Positions 8,565 to 16,829 of a stretch of DNA of 64,000 nucleotides are shown here, piece after piece (positions within the stretch are counted from its first letter, which is position 1; every line of letters begins with the position of its first letter). This stretch comes from Streptomyces sp. NBC_00285 (lineage in GTDB: Bacteria; Actinomycetota; Actinomycetes; Streptomycetales; Streptomycetaceae), in contig NZ_CP108055.1 of NCBI RefSeq assembly GCF_036174265.1, forward strand, positions 7,130,001 through 7,194,000, given 5' to 3'. The translations under genes and the position numbers were made by a program. Under the pieces are notes generated by a model, which saw nothing but the letters and a program-made list of their open reading frames with translations, did not search any database and was not told the DNA's origin.

Positions 8565-8872
8565 GCTGCGGAGAGCCGCATGAGACGGACTGCAGTGAGG
8601 TACTCGATCATCTCTACGAGTTCCTCGACAGTGAGATGCCGGACGTCGATCGCGTCAAGTTCAAGCAGCACTTCACGGAGTGCTCGCCGTGCCTGGAGAA
8701 GTACGGCCTCGAAGAGGCCGTGAAGAAGCTCGTCAAGCGGTGCTGCGGTCAGGACGACGTGCCGACCGACCTGCGCTCCAAGGTCCTGGGCCGGCTCGAC
8801 CTGATCCGCTCAGGACAGGCCGTGCCCGACCACGACGTGACGGCCTCGCCGGTGACGCCGCAGGAGTCCTGA
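8561..8872 (+). CDS. rsrA: Zinc-binding redox anti-sigma factor RsrA
   Basis: 103 residues. It binds sigma-R in the reduced state and lets go when its thiols are oxidised. The ZAS motif H37-x3-C41-x2-C44 is intact, with Cys3 and Cys11 upstream and a Cys61-Cys62 pair downstream; C11, C41 and C44 are the redox-critical positions known from S. coelicolor. The start overlaps the sigR stop by 4 bp. Together with the promoter at 7630 this forms the complete sigma-R feedback circuit. Confidence 0.95.
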   Translation: MSCGEPHETDCSEVLDHLYEFLDSEMPDVDRVKFKQHFTECSPCLEKYGLEEAVKKLVKRCCGQDDVPTDLRSKVLGRLDLIRSGQAVPDHDVTASPVTPQES

Positions 8873-8876
8873 GCGC

Positions 8877-8900
8877 CACCGGCGGCCTTCGTCGCCGGTG
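8877..8900. terminator. Hairpin between convergent rsrA and Roadblock gene
   Basis: Perfect 8-bp stem CACCGGCG / CGCCGGTG with an 8-nt loop, no T-tract. Only 36 bp separate the two convergent stops, so it may serve both. Confidence 0.5.
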
Positions 8901-8908
8901 CCTCGCGG

Positions 8909-9274
8909 TCAGATCTCCAGGCCGTTCTCGATCCTCTTCAGCCCGTGCCGGGCCAGCGCGAGATTGCTGCGGGCCCGGTCCAGGGCGACGTAGAAGAACA
9001 ACGTGCCCTTGCTGCTCATGAGCGGTCGGATCAGGTGGTACTGCTTCCCGAGGGTGATCAGGATGTCCTCGATCACGTCGTCCATGTCCAGCGAGGCCAG
9101 GGTGCGCATCTTGGCCCGCACCACCTCGGTGTTGCCCGCGGCGGCAAGCTCCAGGTCGAGGCCCTGGCCGCCGCCGATGGCGCCGAGTGACATGCCGCTG
9201 TCGTAGTCCACGACGGCGGCGCCGATCGCGCCGTCCAGACTCATGGCTTCCTTGAGCGCGGTCTCTATGTTCAC
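8909..9274 (-). CDS. Roadblock/LC7-domain protein (stand-alone)
   Basis: 121 residues from the GTG at 9274, which has GAGGG 5-6 bp upstream; the ATG 16 codons earlier has no such site. The whole protein is one Roadblock/LC7 fold (GAIGAAVVDYDSGMSLG... LITLGKQYHLIRPL... FFYVALDRARSNLALAR). Bacterial Roadblock proteins dimerise and usually bind small Ras-like GTPases such as MglA or conservon GTPases. No GTPase is nearby; instead a divergent operon encodes two more Roadblock proteins. Confidence 0.8.
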   Translation of the reverse strand: MNIETALKEAMSLDGAIGAAVVDYDSGMSLGAIGGGQGLDLELAAAGNTEVVRAKMRTLASLDMDDVIEDILITLGKQYHLIRPLMSSKGTLFFYVALDRARSNLALARHGLKRIENGLEI

Positions 9275-9428
9275 CGGTTCCCTCAATTCTTCCGTGCTGC
9301 TGACCGGTCGATGCTCGGCCAACTACGATCGAAGCCAAGCGACTTGTGGGTCACTTAGCGTCAGTTTTGGCGTGTGTGACGAAACTTGTCGTTCAAAGTA
9401 GTGCGTGGTGTCGGACCGTGGAGGGCCA

Positions 9429-9803
9429 ATGGGGGAAAACGCGACCGCGCTCCAGACCTCCCTGGACCGGTTGCTCGACGCCCCCGGGGTCACGGGTGTC
9501 GCCCTGGTCGACGCGGTGACCGGTCTTGTCTACGGCGCCGCGGGGGACGTCACCGAGGCCGGAGCCGGCGCGGAGAGCAGCGAACTCGCCCATCTCATCG
9601 CCCAGCGGCTCGGCGAGGCCGGCGCCGAGGGCGAGTTGGAGAGCGTGGTCCTGACCAGCCGCCGCCGCCATCAGATGCTGTTCACCGTCGTACGGCCGGC
9701 CGGTGACCCCCTGCTCCTCGCGGCCGGCCTGGACCGCGACCGGGCCAACGTGGCGCTCGCCCTGCGCAGTCTGGGCGACCGCATCACCGAGGTACTGGCG
9801 TGA
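9429..9803 (+). CDS. Roadblock/LC7-domain protein, first gene of operon
   Basis: 124 residues. The ATG at 9429 is preceded by GGAGGG. It has the Roadblock fold: VTGVALVDAVTGLVYG at the N-terminus, HLIAQRLGEAG, LTSRRRHQMLFTVV and LLLAAGLDRDRANVALALRSL. It opens a four-gene chain in which every junction is a 4-bp overlap, which points to stoichiometric production of interacting proteins. Partner GTPase not seen in the window. Confidence 0.8.
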   Translation: MGENATALQTSLDRLLDAPGVTGVALVDAVTGLVYGAAGDVTEAGAGAESSELAHLIAQRLGEAGAEGELESVVLTSRRRHQMLFTVVRPAGDPLLLAAGLDRDRANVALALRSLGDRITEVLA

Positions 9804-10663
9804 ACGCGCCGCCGGTCCGTAACGTCCCCGCACTCCTCCAGGCGCTGCGGGAAGAGGAGTTCACCGGCACGGTCCGGGTCTCCGGATCCCCCGGCGGAAC
9901 GATTCACCTCCGCGGCGGCCTGGTCGGCGCGATCGAGACCCCCGGTGCGCCCACAGCCGCCTCGGCCCTCCTCACCACAGGCCGCGTCGACGACGAGGCA
10001 TGGCTCGCCGCGTGCGCGACGGAACCCGACGCGGACCGGGTCGGCGCGCACCTGGTCGCCGCCGGGCTGGTCGGCGCGGCCGAACTCGAGATCATCTGCA
10101 CGGCCGCGGTCTTCGACGGTGCCTTCGCGATGGCCCTCGGCCCGGCGGGCGGCTGGGAGACCGGCGACCGCGAACCGGCGCTGGTGGCGGCGCCCGGTGC
10201 GGAGCCCCGGGCCCTGACCGAGGAGGTCACCCGACGTACGGGGCTGCTGGCGCGGACGGGGGTCACACCGGGGGAGTTGGCCCGGCTGCGTCCGGAGGCG
10301 GCGGGGGATCCCGGCTCCGGTGCCATGGGCTTTGGGGACGGCAGCCCGGGTGCGTGGTTGTCACGCCGGCACCGGGAACTCCTGGACGGTGTCAACGGCC
10401 GCCGCACTCCCCGGGATCTCGCCTTCGCCCTCGGACGTGGGCTGTTCGCGGTGATGCTGGACCTGCACCGCCTGGAGGCGTTGGAGCTGATCCGGTGGGA
10501 GGCCAGGGCCGCTCCCGGCAACCGCCCGAGCACCGCGCCCCGCGTGGCCCCCGAGGGCCTCACCGGGCCCGTCCCCGGCGGCGGCCCCCTGCCCAGACGC
10601 AGACCCGGCGGCACATCTCCCGCCCGGAACCACGGCGAGCGCGGAGAGAAGGGCGGCGAGTGA
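9800..10663 (+). CDS. DUF4388/PATAN-like domain protein
   Basis: 287 residues. The start GTG overlaps the previous stop (GTGA). The N-terminal 90 residues (LLQALREEEFTGTVRVSG... IHLRGGLVGAIETPG) look like the DUF4388/PATAN fold, a signalling adaptor module found near response regulators and gliding-motility GTPase systems. The middle (about 195-230) resembles a short winged-helix-like segment (RELLDGVNGRRTPRDLAF). The last 50 residues are Pro/Gly/Arg-rich and probably disordered. Likely an adaptor with the flanking Roadblock proteins; function not established. Confidence 0.6.
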   Translation: MNAPPVRNVPALLQALREEEFTGTVRVSGSPGGTIHLRGGLVGAIETPGAPTAASALLTTGRVDDEAWLAACATEPDADRVGAHLVAAGLVGAAELEIICTAAVFDGAFAMALGPAGGWETGDREPALVAAPGAEPRALTEEVTRRTGLLARTGVTPGELARLRPEAAGDPGSGAMGFGDGSPGAWLSRRHRELLDGVNGRRTPRDLAFALGRGLFAVMLDLHRLEALELIRWEARAAPGNRPSTAPRVAPEGLTGPVPGGGPLPRRRPGGTSPARNHGERGEKGGE

Positions 10664-11466
10664 GCCCACAAGCCGAAGAACCCGGGAGGACCTCGGGCTC
10701 CGGGAGTACCTCAGGATCCGGGAGCACCCAAGAACCCGCGAGCCCGCCAGGACCGGCGGGCCGGACCGGCCCGGCGAGACCGTCGAAGCCGGCGGTTCCC
10801 ACGGAGTCGTCGGGGTCTCCGCGGGCCAGGAAGTCGTCGGGGTCTTCGCGGGCGTCGAATCCGGCGGTTCCCGTGAGGTCGGCGGAGTCTCCACAGGCCA
10901 CGGAGCCGTCGGAGTCGCCGCGGACGGTACCCACGAAGTCCTCGAAGTCCCCACGGGCCACGAAGTCTTCGGGGCCCTCACAGGGCACGAAGCCCCCGGA
11001 GTCCTCAGACCCCCCGAAAGACCCCCCGAAGCTCCCTGGGCGCGCGAAGCGCTCGGAGCCGTCAGACGCCGGCGCGCCGTCGGAGTCTCCCAAGCCCCCC
11101 GACCCCTCCGACGCCCCGAACCCCTCCAGGCCCCCGCGTCCTCGGAAGGGCGCCAGAGCTGCCAAGTCGCCGAAGGCCTCCGGCACCGTGAGCGCCGGGG
11201 GCGGCAGCACCGGTTCCACCGGCTCCGTCACGCCCGCCGAGTCTGCTCAGTCACCGACCGCACGCCCGCCCCTCCCCGTGCGCGGTGCCGTTCCGGCCGC
11301 TGCACCTCCGTTCGCGGGTCCGGTGCCCTCGCCCGAGGAACTGGCCGCCGAGCAACCCTCGATCGAAACGCTGCAGCGCGTCCATCAGCTGCTGCAGGCT
11401 CTCCCCGAGAGCAGAATCCCGGCCGAACCCCCGGCGGCGTCCGGACCAAGGAGCACGTGTCCATGA
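10660..11466 (+). CDS. Pro/Ser/Lys-rich disordered protein with C-terminal helix
   Basis: 268 residues from a GTG that overlaps the upstream stop (GTGA); its own stop overlaps the next start (ATGA). About residues 1-215 are low complexity, built from degenerate repeats of the S-x-x-P-(R/K)-x-x-K-S-S-G type. Only the C-terminus is ordered-looking: AEQPSIETLQRVHQLLQALPES is a predicted amphipathic helix. The tight overlaps on both sides argue that it is a real gene. Plausible role: flexible linker or scaffold for the Roadblock proteins. No family recognised. Confidence 0.6.
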   Translation: MSPQAEEPGRTSGSGSTSGSGSTQEPASPPGPAGRTGPARPSKPAVPTESSGSPRARKSSGSSRASNPAVPVRSAESPQATEPSESPRTVPTKSSKSPRATKSSGPSQGTKPPESSDPPKDPPKLPGRAKRSEPSDAGAPSESPKPPDPSDAPNPSRPPRPRKGARAAKSPKASGTVSAGGGSTGSTGSVTPAESAQSPTARPPLPVRGAVPAAAPPFAGPVPSPEELAAEQPSIETLQRVHQLLQALPESRIPAEPPAASGPRSTCP

Positions 11467-11861
11467 CCGAAACCCCGTCACCCGAGCCGGACACCGCCCT
11501 CATCGACATCCTCGCGTCGTTGCGCGACCGGGTGCTGGGCGTCAGCGAGAGCGTGCTGTCCACCGCGGACGGACTGCTCGTCGTCGCGGACGTCGACTCC
11601 GCGCACCCCGAGTCCGTCGCCGCGCTCGCCGCCGCGACCCTCGGAGTAGGCCGCCGTATCGCGGACCTCGGCGGCGCCGGACCACTGCGCGAGGTGATCG
11701 TGCGGGGCGGGTCGGGGCATGTCGTCGTGACGGCCGTGGGCGACCGTGCGCTGCTCACCGTCATGGGCGACGAGGGCCTGGACATCGCCGCGTTCCAGCG
11801 CGAGTCGCCGGCCGCCGTGGAGGAACTCAGCAAGGCACTCGCCGCGGACATCCCGAACTGA
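11463..11861 (+). CDS. Roadblock/LC7-domain protein, last gene of operon
   Basis: 132 residues from the ATG at 11463 (ATGA overlap with the preceding stop). Roadblock features: VSESVLSTADGLLVVADVD, ALAAATLGVGRRIADLG, EVIVRGGSGHVVVTAVG, ALLTVMGDEGLDIAAFQRE. It is more distant from the other two Roadblock proteins than they are from each other. It closes the operon, and a 150-bp gap separates it from the HD-GYP gene. Confidence 0.75.
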   Translation: MTETPSPEPDTALIDILASLRDRVLGVSESVLSTADGLLVVADVDSAHPESVAALAAATLGVGRRIADLGGAGPLREVIVRGGSGHVVVTAVGDRALLTVMGDEGLDIAAFQRESPAAVEELSKALAADIPN

Positions 11862-12017
11862 GCGCACAGAAGCGCACGGGAACGTTCGCTCGGCGGTCAC
11901 TCGATCGGGCTAATCCTGAGGCGATATGCTCGCAGATTCCCCCGTAGCGGCTCACCCGGTCCGTCCCGCGTTCTAGGCTCCGGAGCCGGAACAGGCGCGG
12001 CCGGGGGAGGCGTTGGC

Positions 12018-13325
12018 GTGGAGGCGGTACCGGCACGGGCGCGCGCGTACATCGCCTGTGTCGCCGTGGTCGCGCTGACCTGTCTGCTGCCGTTGCCGTC
12101 CGTACGCGCTCCCTGGTGGGCGGTCGTACTGCTCGCCGTGCTGTACGCCGGAGGTGAGCAGGCCGCCGCCCGGAGCCGGTTCGCCGGCACCTTCTACCCC
12201 GTCCTGCTGGCCGGCGCCTTTCTGCTGCCGCCCCCCGCCGCCGCCCTCGTGCCGCTGCCGGGGGCCCTGCTGTCCCCGGTGGAACAGCGGCCGCGAGGGC
12301 TGCGCCGGATCTGGCGGGCCGCGCAGCTCGCCGTGGGCGTGTGGGCGGCCGCCCGGGTGCACTGGGCGATGGGCGGCCGGGACGCGGTCGTGGCCTCCGA
12401 CTTCCCGTACGCGCTGGTCCCGGCCGGGGTCGCGGTCCTCGCGTTCTGCCTGGTGCTGAGCCTGCTGGACGGGGGCATCCTGGCGCTCGCCGAGAGGACC
12501 CCGGTACGGCAGGCCTGGCGCGGCCTGTTTCTCCGCTCCCTCGCCCCCGTCGCCGTCCACGGGCTGGCAGGGCTGATGATGGCCGTGCTGTGGCGCAGTC
12601 CCTACGGTCCCGTGGCCGCGTTGCTGGTGCTGCTGCCGATGGGCGTGTCGTGGTGGGTGTTCGCGCAGTACCACCGGGAGAGGGCCGCCCACCAGGCGAC
12701 CATCCGCGCGCTCGTGCAGGCCGTCGACATCAAGGACGAGTACACGCGCGGGCACAGCGAACGGGTCGGGCAGGCGTCGATGATGATCGCGCGGGAGCTC
12801 GGTATGGACGACGCCCGCATCGAGGTGCTGCGGTTCGCGGGGATCCTGCACGACGTGGGCAAGCTCGGGGTGCCGACGCGGCTGCTCCGCAAGGACGGGC
12901 CGCTGACGCCTGAGGAGCGACGGATCATCGAGCTGCATCCCGAGTACGGGCACGAGATGGTGCGGGGCATCTCCTTCCTCGGGGAGGCCAGAGCGGCCGT
13001 ACTGCACCACCACGAGCGGCTGGACGGGAGCGGGTACCCGTACGGGCTGACGGGTCCTCACATCCCGGAGTCGGCGCGGGTGGTGGCGGTCGCCGACGCC
13101 TTCGACGCCATGACGTCCACCCGCTCCTACCGGCGGGCCCGGCCGGTGGGCGCCGCGTTGGAGGAGCTGGAGAGGTGCGCGGGCAGCCAGTTCGACCCGC
13201 GCATGGTGACGGCCCTCGTCGGCGCGCTGGCCCGGCACGGCTGGCATCCGGCGGTCACGGCGGACGAGACCGGGCTGCCGCGTCCCCGGCCGAGCGTCGT
13301 GGGGCGGCCGGGAGCCCGCCGGTGA
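12018..13325 (+). CDS. Membrane HD-GYP phosphohydrolase (intact motif)
   Basis: 435 residues with GTG start behind GGGGGAGG. Residues 10-215 contain about six hydrophobic segments. A cytoplasmic HD-GYP domain follows: HSERV (246-250), H278-D279 (LHDVGKLG), HHHER at 330-334, and D336-GSGYP with G339-Y340-P341. HD-GYP enzymes hydrolyse cyclic di-GMP, a developmental signal in Streptomyces. All metal ligands and the GYP motif are present, so activity is expected. The downstream gene overlaps by 4 bp and encodes a related but degenerate protein. Confidence 0.88.
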   Translation: MEAVPARARAYIACVAVVALTCLLPLPSVRAPWWAVVLLAVLYAGGEQAAARSRFAGTFYPVLLAGAFLLPPPAAALVPLPGALLSPVEQRPRGLRRIWRAAQLAVGVWAAARVHWAMGGRDAVVASDFPYALVPAGVAVLAFCLVLSLLDGGILALAERTPVRQAWRGLFLRSLAPVAVHGLAGLMMAVLWRSPYGPVAALLVLLPMGVSWWVFAQYHRERAAHQATIRALVQAVDIKDEYTRGHSERVGQASMMIARELGMDDARIEVLRFAGILHDVGKLGVPTRLLRKDGPLTPEERRIIELHPEYGHEMVRGISFLGEARAAVLHHHERLDGSGYPYGLTGPHIPESARVVAVADAFDAMTSTRSYRRARPVGAALEELERCAGSQFDPRMVTALVGALARHGWHPAVTADETGLPRPRPSVVGRPGARR

Positions 13326-14650
13326 GCGGGCGCGAGCTGTTCGAGGAAGCGGCGCGGAGCGCGGCCCCGCGACCGGCCTCGCCACCGGACCGGATCACAC
13401 CCGGCCGTGCTCCCCGGCCCCCGTTCCTCCTCACCCTCGTCCACGCCTCCGCAGCGCTCCTGGCTCTCGGTTCGCTCGCGTTCACCCTGTGGACCGGCCT
13501 GGAGGAGCGCGGGACCGCCCTCGCCTTCGGTGTGCTGCTCACCGTCGGTGAGCTCAACCGGCGCAGCGGGCCCCACGTCCGGGAGGCCGCGCCGCTCGGC
13601 GCCGCCGGGGCGCTGTCGTACGCCCTGCTCGGCGAGAACGCCGGCGCACCCACCCATCACGGCGCCGCCCAGGTCGTCACCGTGGTCCTCGCCGCCTCCC
13701 TCGTCGGCAGCGTGCCGCACATCGCACGCGGGCAGGGCCCCACCACCGACCAGCTCGCCCGGCGCGTCCTCACCGTGGGATTCGCCGCCGTGTGCTTCCA
13801 ACCCCTGTACAACCAGGGGATGTTCGCCCAGTGGGGCGGCCCCGCGTACGCCGTGCTGCTGCTGGCCCTGCTCGCGCTCACCGCACTGTGCGACGCCGTC
13901 CTCGCGGCGGCCCTGGCGCACTCCCGCACCCGCTGGCCCTTCGGCCCGCTGCTGAGGGACGAGCTGCGAGCGCTGCTGGGGATCGGATCCGCGGTGGTCG
14001 CCACGGGGGCCGTGATGGCGCTCGCGGTGGCCGTCGTAGGACTGTGGGCACTGCCCGTCTTCTCCGTGCCGCTGCTGCTCACCCAGCTCTCCGTCCGCCG
14101 GTACGCCGCCGTCCGCGCCACCAACCGGCAGACCATCGCCTCCCTCGCCCGGGCCACCGAGATCGCCGGGTACACGCCCGCCGGACATGCGCGCAGGGTC
14201 GCCGCGCTCAGCCGGGAGGTCGGCCGCGACCTGGGACTGTCCCGACCCGAGCTCACCGTCCTGGAGTACGCCGCCCTCATGCACGACATCGGCCAGCTGA
14301 GCCTGGTCGACCCGGTACCCGCGGGCGCCACCGCCGGGCTGCCCGTCGCCGAACAGCGCCGTATCGCGCTGCTCGGCGGGGCCGTCGTACGGCAGACTGG
14401 CGTCGACGCGGCCGTCGCCGTGGTCGTGGAGCGGCAGGCCGACCCCTGTCGGGAGCAGCCACTGGCCGCGCGGATCGTGCGCGCGGTGAACGCGTACGAG
14501 GAGAAGACGCGGGACGCCGGACCCGGCGGGCCGCTGACCGCGTTGGAGGAGCTGCGCCTGGGCACCGCGGGGGACTACGCTCCGGAAGTCGTGGAGGCGC
14601 TGGCCAGGGTGCTGTCGAGAGACTGTCTGACCTCCCCTGCGACGGGGTAA
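13322..14650 (+). CDS. Membrane HD-domain protein, degenerate HD-GYP
   Basis: 442 residues from the GTG at 13322 (GTGA overlap with the preceding stop). The topology resembles the upstream protein: hydrophobic segments through about residue 255, then an HD domain with H321-D322 (MHDIGQLS). The HHE and GYP segments are missing; that region reads VVVERQADPCREQ. A catalytic diiron site is therefore unlikely. Presumably a pseudo-enzyme that pairs with or regulates the upstream active HD-GYP protein. Confidence 0.8.
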   Translation: MSGRELFEEAARSAAPRPASPPDRITPGRAPRPPFLLTLVHASAALLALGSLAFTLWTGLEERGTALAFGVLLTVGELNRRSGPHVREAAPLGAAGALSYALLGENAGAPTHHGAAQVVTVVLAASLVGSVPHIARGQGPTTDQLARRVLTVGFAAVCFQPLYNQGMFAQWGGPAYAVLLLALLALTALCDAVLAAALAHSRTRWPFGPLLRDELRALLGIGSAVVATGAVMALAVAVVGLWALPVFSVPLLLTQLSVRRYAAVRATNRQTIASLARATEIAGYTPAGHARRVAALSREVGRDLGLSRPELTVLEYAALMHDIGQLSLVDPVPAGATAGLPVAEQRRIALLGGAVVRQTGVDAAVAVVVERQADPCREQPLAARIVRAVNAYEEKTRDAGPGGPLTALEELRLGTAGDYAPEVVEALARVLSRDCLTSPATG

Positions 14651-14754
14651 CCCATGGGTAATGAGCGCCCTTCCAAGCACACGTGGTTGGATGCGAGAGA
14701 GAGGGTGTCCGGGGGCACAGCCAGCCCACTCGACGGAACCGGCAGGCGGGAATC

Positions 14755-15735
14755 GTGAGGATCTTCGGCAAGGGACGGAACCGGCCCTCCGCCTCTTGGC
14801 GGCAGGCCACCGACCGCGCGTTCACGCTGATCGGCGACGGTCGGTACGAGGACGCGGGCGCGCTGCTGACACGTGCCGCGGACCTGGAGCCGTGGCTGTC
14901 CGAGTCCTGGTTCAACCTCGCCCTCCTCCACAAGTTCCGGCACGACTGGGAGCAGGCGCGGGCCGCGGGCCTCAGGGCCGTCGCGCTGCTCGACCGGGAG
15001 ACCGGGGCGCCCGACTGGTGGAACGTCGGTATCGCGGCGACCGCCCTCCAGGACTGGCCGCTGGCCCGGCGCGCCTGGCAGGCGTACGGGCTGCGGGTAC
15101 CGGGCGGGGCGACCGCGTCCGGGGAGCCGCTCGGCATGGACCTGGGCAGCGCGGCCGTACGGCTGTCTCCGGAGGGGGAGGCCGAGGTGGTGTGGGGGCG
15201 CCGACTGGACCCCGCCCGCGTGGAGGTGCTGTCCATCCCGCTGCCGTCCTCGGGGCGGCGCTGGGGTGAGGTCGTGCTGCACGACGGGGTGCCGCACGGG
15301 GAGCGCACGACCGCGTCGGGCCACGCGTTTCCCGTGTTCGACGAGATCGAGCTGTGGGCGCCTTCGCCCGTGCCGACCTGGGTCGTGCTGCTGGAGGCGG
15401 CCACCGAGGCGGACCGGGACGCGCTGGAGCAGCTGGCCTCGGATGCCGGGTTCGCGGCGGAGGACTGGTCGTCGTCGGTGCGGCTGCTGTGCCGGATGTG
15501 CTCCGAGTCGCGGATGCCGTCGGACGAGGGCGACGGGGAGCATCTCGACCCGCACGATCACAGTGAGCCGGGGCATCCCGGGCCGCTGGGGCACCGCACG
15601 GACGGGCAGCTGTGGGTGCCGGAGCGGGAGTGCGGGGTGGCCGCGCCGGCCGCGCTGGTTCGGGGGTTGCTGGACGGGTGGGTCGCGGACAGTCCGGATT
15701 CTCGTGACTGGCGGGACCTGGAAGAGGTCTGTTAG
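14755..15735 (+). CDS. Tetratricopeptide-repeat protein
   Basis: 325 residues from the GTG at 14755 (weak GGCGGG upstream; an earlier ATG at 14683 is possible). Residues 12-110 form about three TPR-like helical pairs (DRAFTLIGDGRYEDAGALL; SWFNLALLHKFRHDWEQARAA; WWNVGIAATALQDWPLARRAW). The C-terminal 200 residues are a conserved-looking beta-rich domain I do not recognise. TPRs mediate protein contacts. No operon partner: a dispersed repeat follows at once. Confidence 0.65.
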   Translation: MRIFGKGRNRPSASWRQATDRAFTLIGDGRYEDAGALLTRAADLEPWLSESWFNLALLHKFRHDWEQARAAGLRAVALLDRETGAPDWWNVGIAATALQDWPLARRAWQAYGLRVPGGATASGEPLGMDLGSAAVRLSPEGEAEVVWGRRLDPARVEVLSIPLPSSGRRWGEVVLHDGVPHGERTTASGHAFPVFDEIELWAPSPVPTWVVLLEAATEADRDALEQLASDAGFAAEDWSSSVRLLCRMCSESRMPSDEGDGEHLDPHDHSEPGHPGPLGHRTDGQLWVPERECGVAAPAALVRGLLDGWVADSPDSRDWRDLEEVC

Positions 15736-15815
15736 GTCGTTGGTCGGGTGCGGCGCCGTCGTGGCTGGTCGCGCCCACGCGGCGGAGCCGCAGATCGACA
15801 CAGCCCCGCGCCCCT
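15736..15815 (+). repeat. Dispersed Streptomyces-type intergenic repeat, copy 2
   Basis: 80 bp, the same family and orientation as 5295-5372, ending CCCCGCGCCCCT. It contains a short hairpin (GCGGCGGAGCCGC). It lies directly after the TPR gene stop, where such elements may act as terminators or transcript ends. Confidence 0.75.
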
Positions 15816-15886
15816 AGAGGCAACCTCCCCTTACCCTGTATGCGCACCTCCCCCTTGTTCTTGTTCAGGAAGGCGATCCGTCGGTC

Positions 15887-16537
15887 ATGGCGCAGCAGGA
15901 CACCGATCAGCAGCACGTGGGCGTGCTCCCCGTCGACGACGAGGGGTTCGTCATCGACACCGAGGACGCCGAGGAGCGCGAGAACGCCTGGCGGGAGCGG
16001 GGCACCTCGCGGCCCATCACCGTGGTCGGCAACCCGGTTCTGCACAAGGAGTGCAGGGACGTCACCGGGTTCGGCGCGGAGCTGGACCAGCTGGTCGCGG
16101 ACATGTTCGCCTCGCAGCGCACCGCCGAGGGCGTCGGCCTGGCCGCCAACCAGATCGGTGTCGACCTGAAGGTCTTCATCTACGACTGCCAGGACGACGA
16201 GGGCCGCCGGCACGTGGGTGTCGTCTGCAACCCGAAGCTCGTGGACCTGCCCGCCGACAGTCGCAGGCTCGACGACGCGAACGAGGGCTGTCTGTCGGTG
16301 CCCACCGCGTACGCGCCGCTCGCCCGCCCGGACTACGCCGAGGTCACCGGCCAGGACGAGAAGGGCAACCCGGTCAAGGTCCGCGGCACCGGCTACTTCG
16401 CGCGGTGTTTGCAGCACGAGACCGACCACCTGTACGGCTACCTGTACATCGACCGGCTCTCCAAGCGTGAACGCAAGGACGCCCTGCGGCAGATGGCCGA
16501 GAACGAGCCCCGCTACCCCGTGGTCGCGAACGACTGA
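15887..16537 (+). CDS. def: Peptide deformylase
   Basis: 216 residues. It removes the formyl group from nascent N-terminal methionine. All three family motifs are intact: [10 protein letters not shown] (motif 1), EGCLSVP with the metal-binding Cys (motif 2) and QHETDH with the metal-binding histidines and catalytic Glu (motif 3). An N-terminal extension of about 45 acidic residues precedes the core, as in several actinobacterial homologues. A strong hairpin follows the stop, so it is probably transcribed alone. Confidence 0.95.
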   Translation: MAQQDTDQQHVGVLPVDDEGFVIDTEDAEERENAWRERGTSRPITVVGNPVLHKECRDVTGFGAELDQLVADMFASQRTAEGVGLAANQIGVDLKVFIYDCQDDEGRRHVGVVCNPKLVDLPADSRRLDDANEGCLSVPTAYAPLARPDYAEVTGQDEKGNPVKVRGTGYFARCLQHETDHLYGYLYIDRLSKRERKDALRQMAENEPRYPVVAND

Positions 16538-16558
16538 CGTCCCACAACGCCCGTACGC

Positions 16559-16598
16559 ACGGCGCCTGTTCGGGAACCACTCCCTGAACAGGCGCCGT
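16559..16598 (+). terminator. Strong hairpin terminator after def
   Basis: Perfect 13-bp stem ACGGCGCCTGTTC / GAACAGGCGCCGT. The 14-nt loop can itself fold (GGGA/TCCC). No long T-tract, as is common in Streptomyces. Confidence 0.8.
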
Positions 16599-16641
16599 TC
16601 GCATGTGCGTCGCACGTTCGATCGGATGTGCTCACGTAGTG

Positions 16642-16659
16642 ATCGGATAGTGATCCGAT
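16642..16659. promoter_or_regulatory. Perfect 7-4-7 palindrome upstream of eizS
   Basis: ATCGGAT, spacer AGTG, ATCCGAT, nested in a direct repeat TAGTGATC(G/C)GAT. It lies about 170 bp before the eizS start, in the promoter region, and looks like a dimeric regulator site. Confidence 0.45.
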
Positions 16660-16713
16660 TCAGGTCACACAAGGGGAGTATCGAGGCACTGTGGGGTAGT
16701 GAATGAAGCAAAT

Positions 16714-16728
16714 CCGTTCCCAGAACGG
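16714..16728. promoter_or_regulatory. Second palindrome upstream of eizS
   Basis: CCGTTC, spacer CCA, GAACGG: perfect 6-3-6 inverted repeat about 100 bp before the eizS start and 54 bp after the first palindrome. Confidence 0.4.
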
Positions 16729-16829
16729 TCAGTTGTGGTGCTGAATGGGAAGTGCGGGGATACGCAACGGCGCACGCCCGGTTCAGCGGGAGGGGTGCGC
16801 GCCAACTGGCGGCTGGAAGGGGTTTGTTC

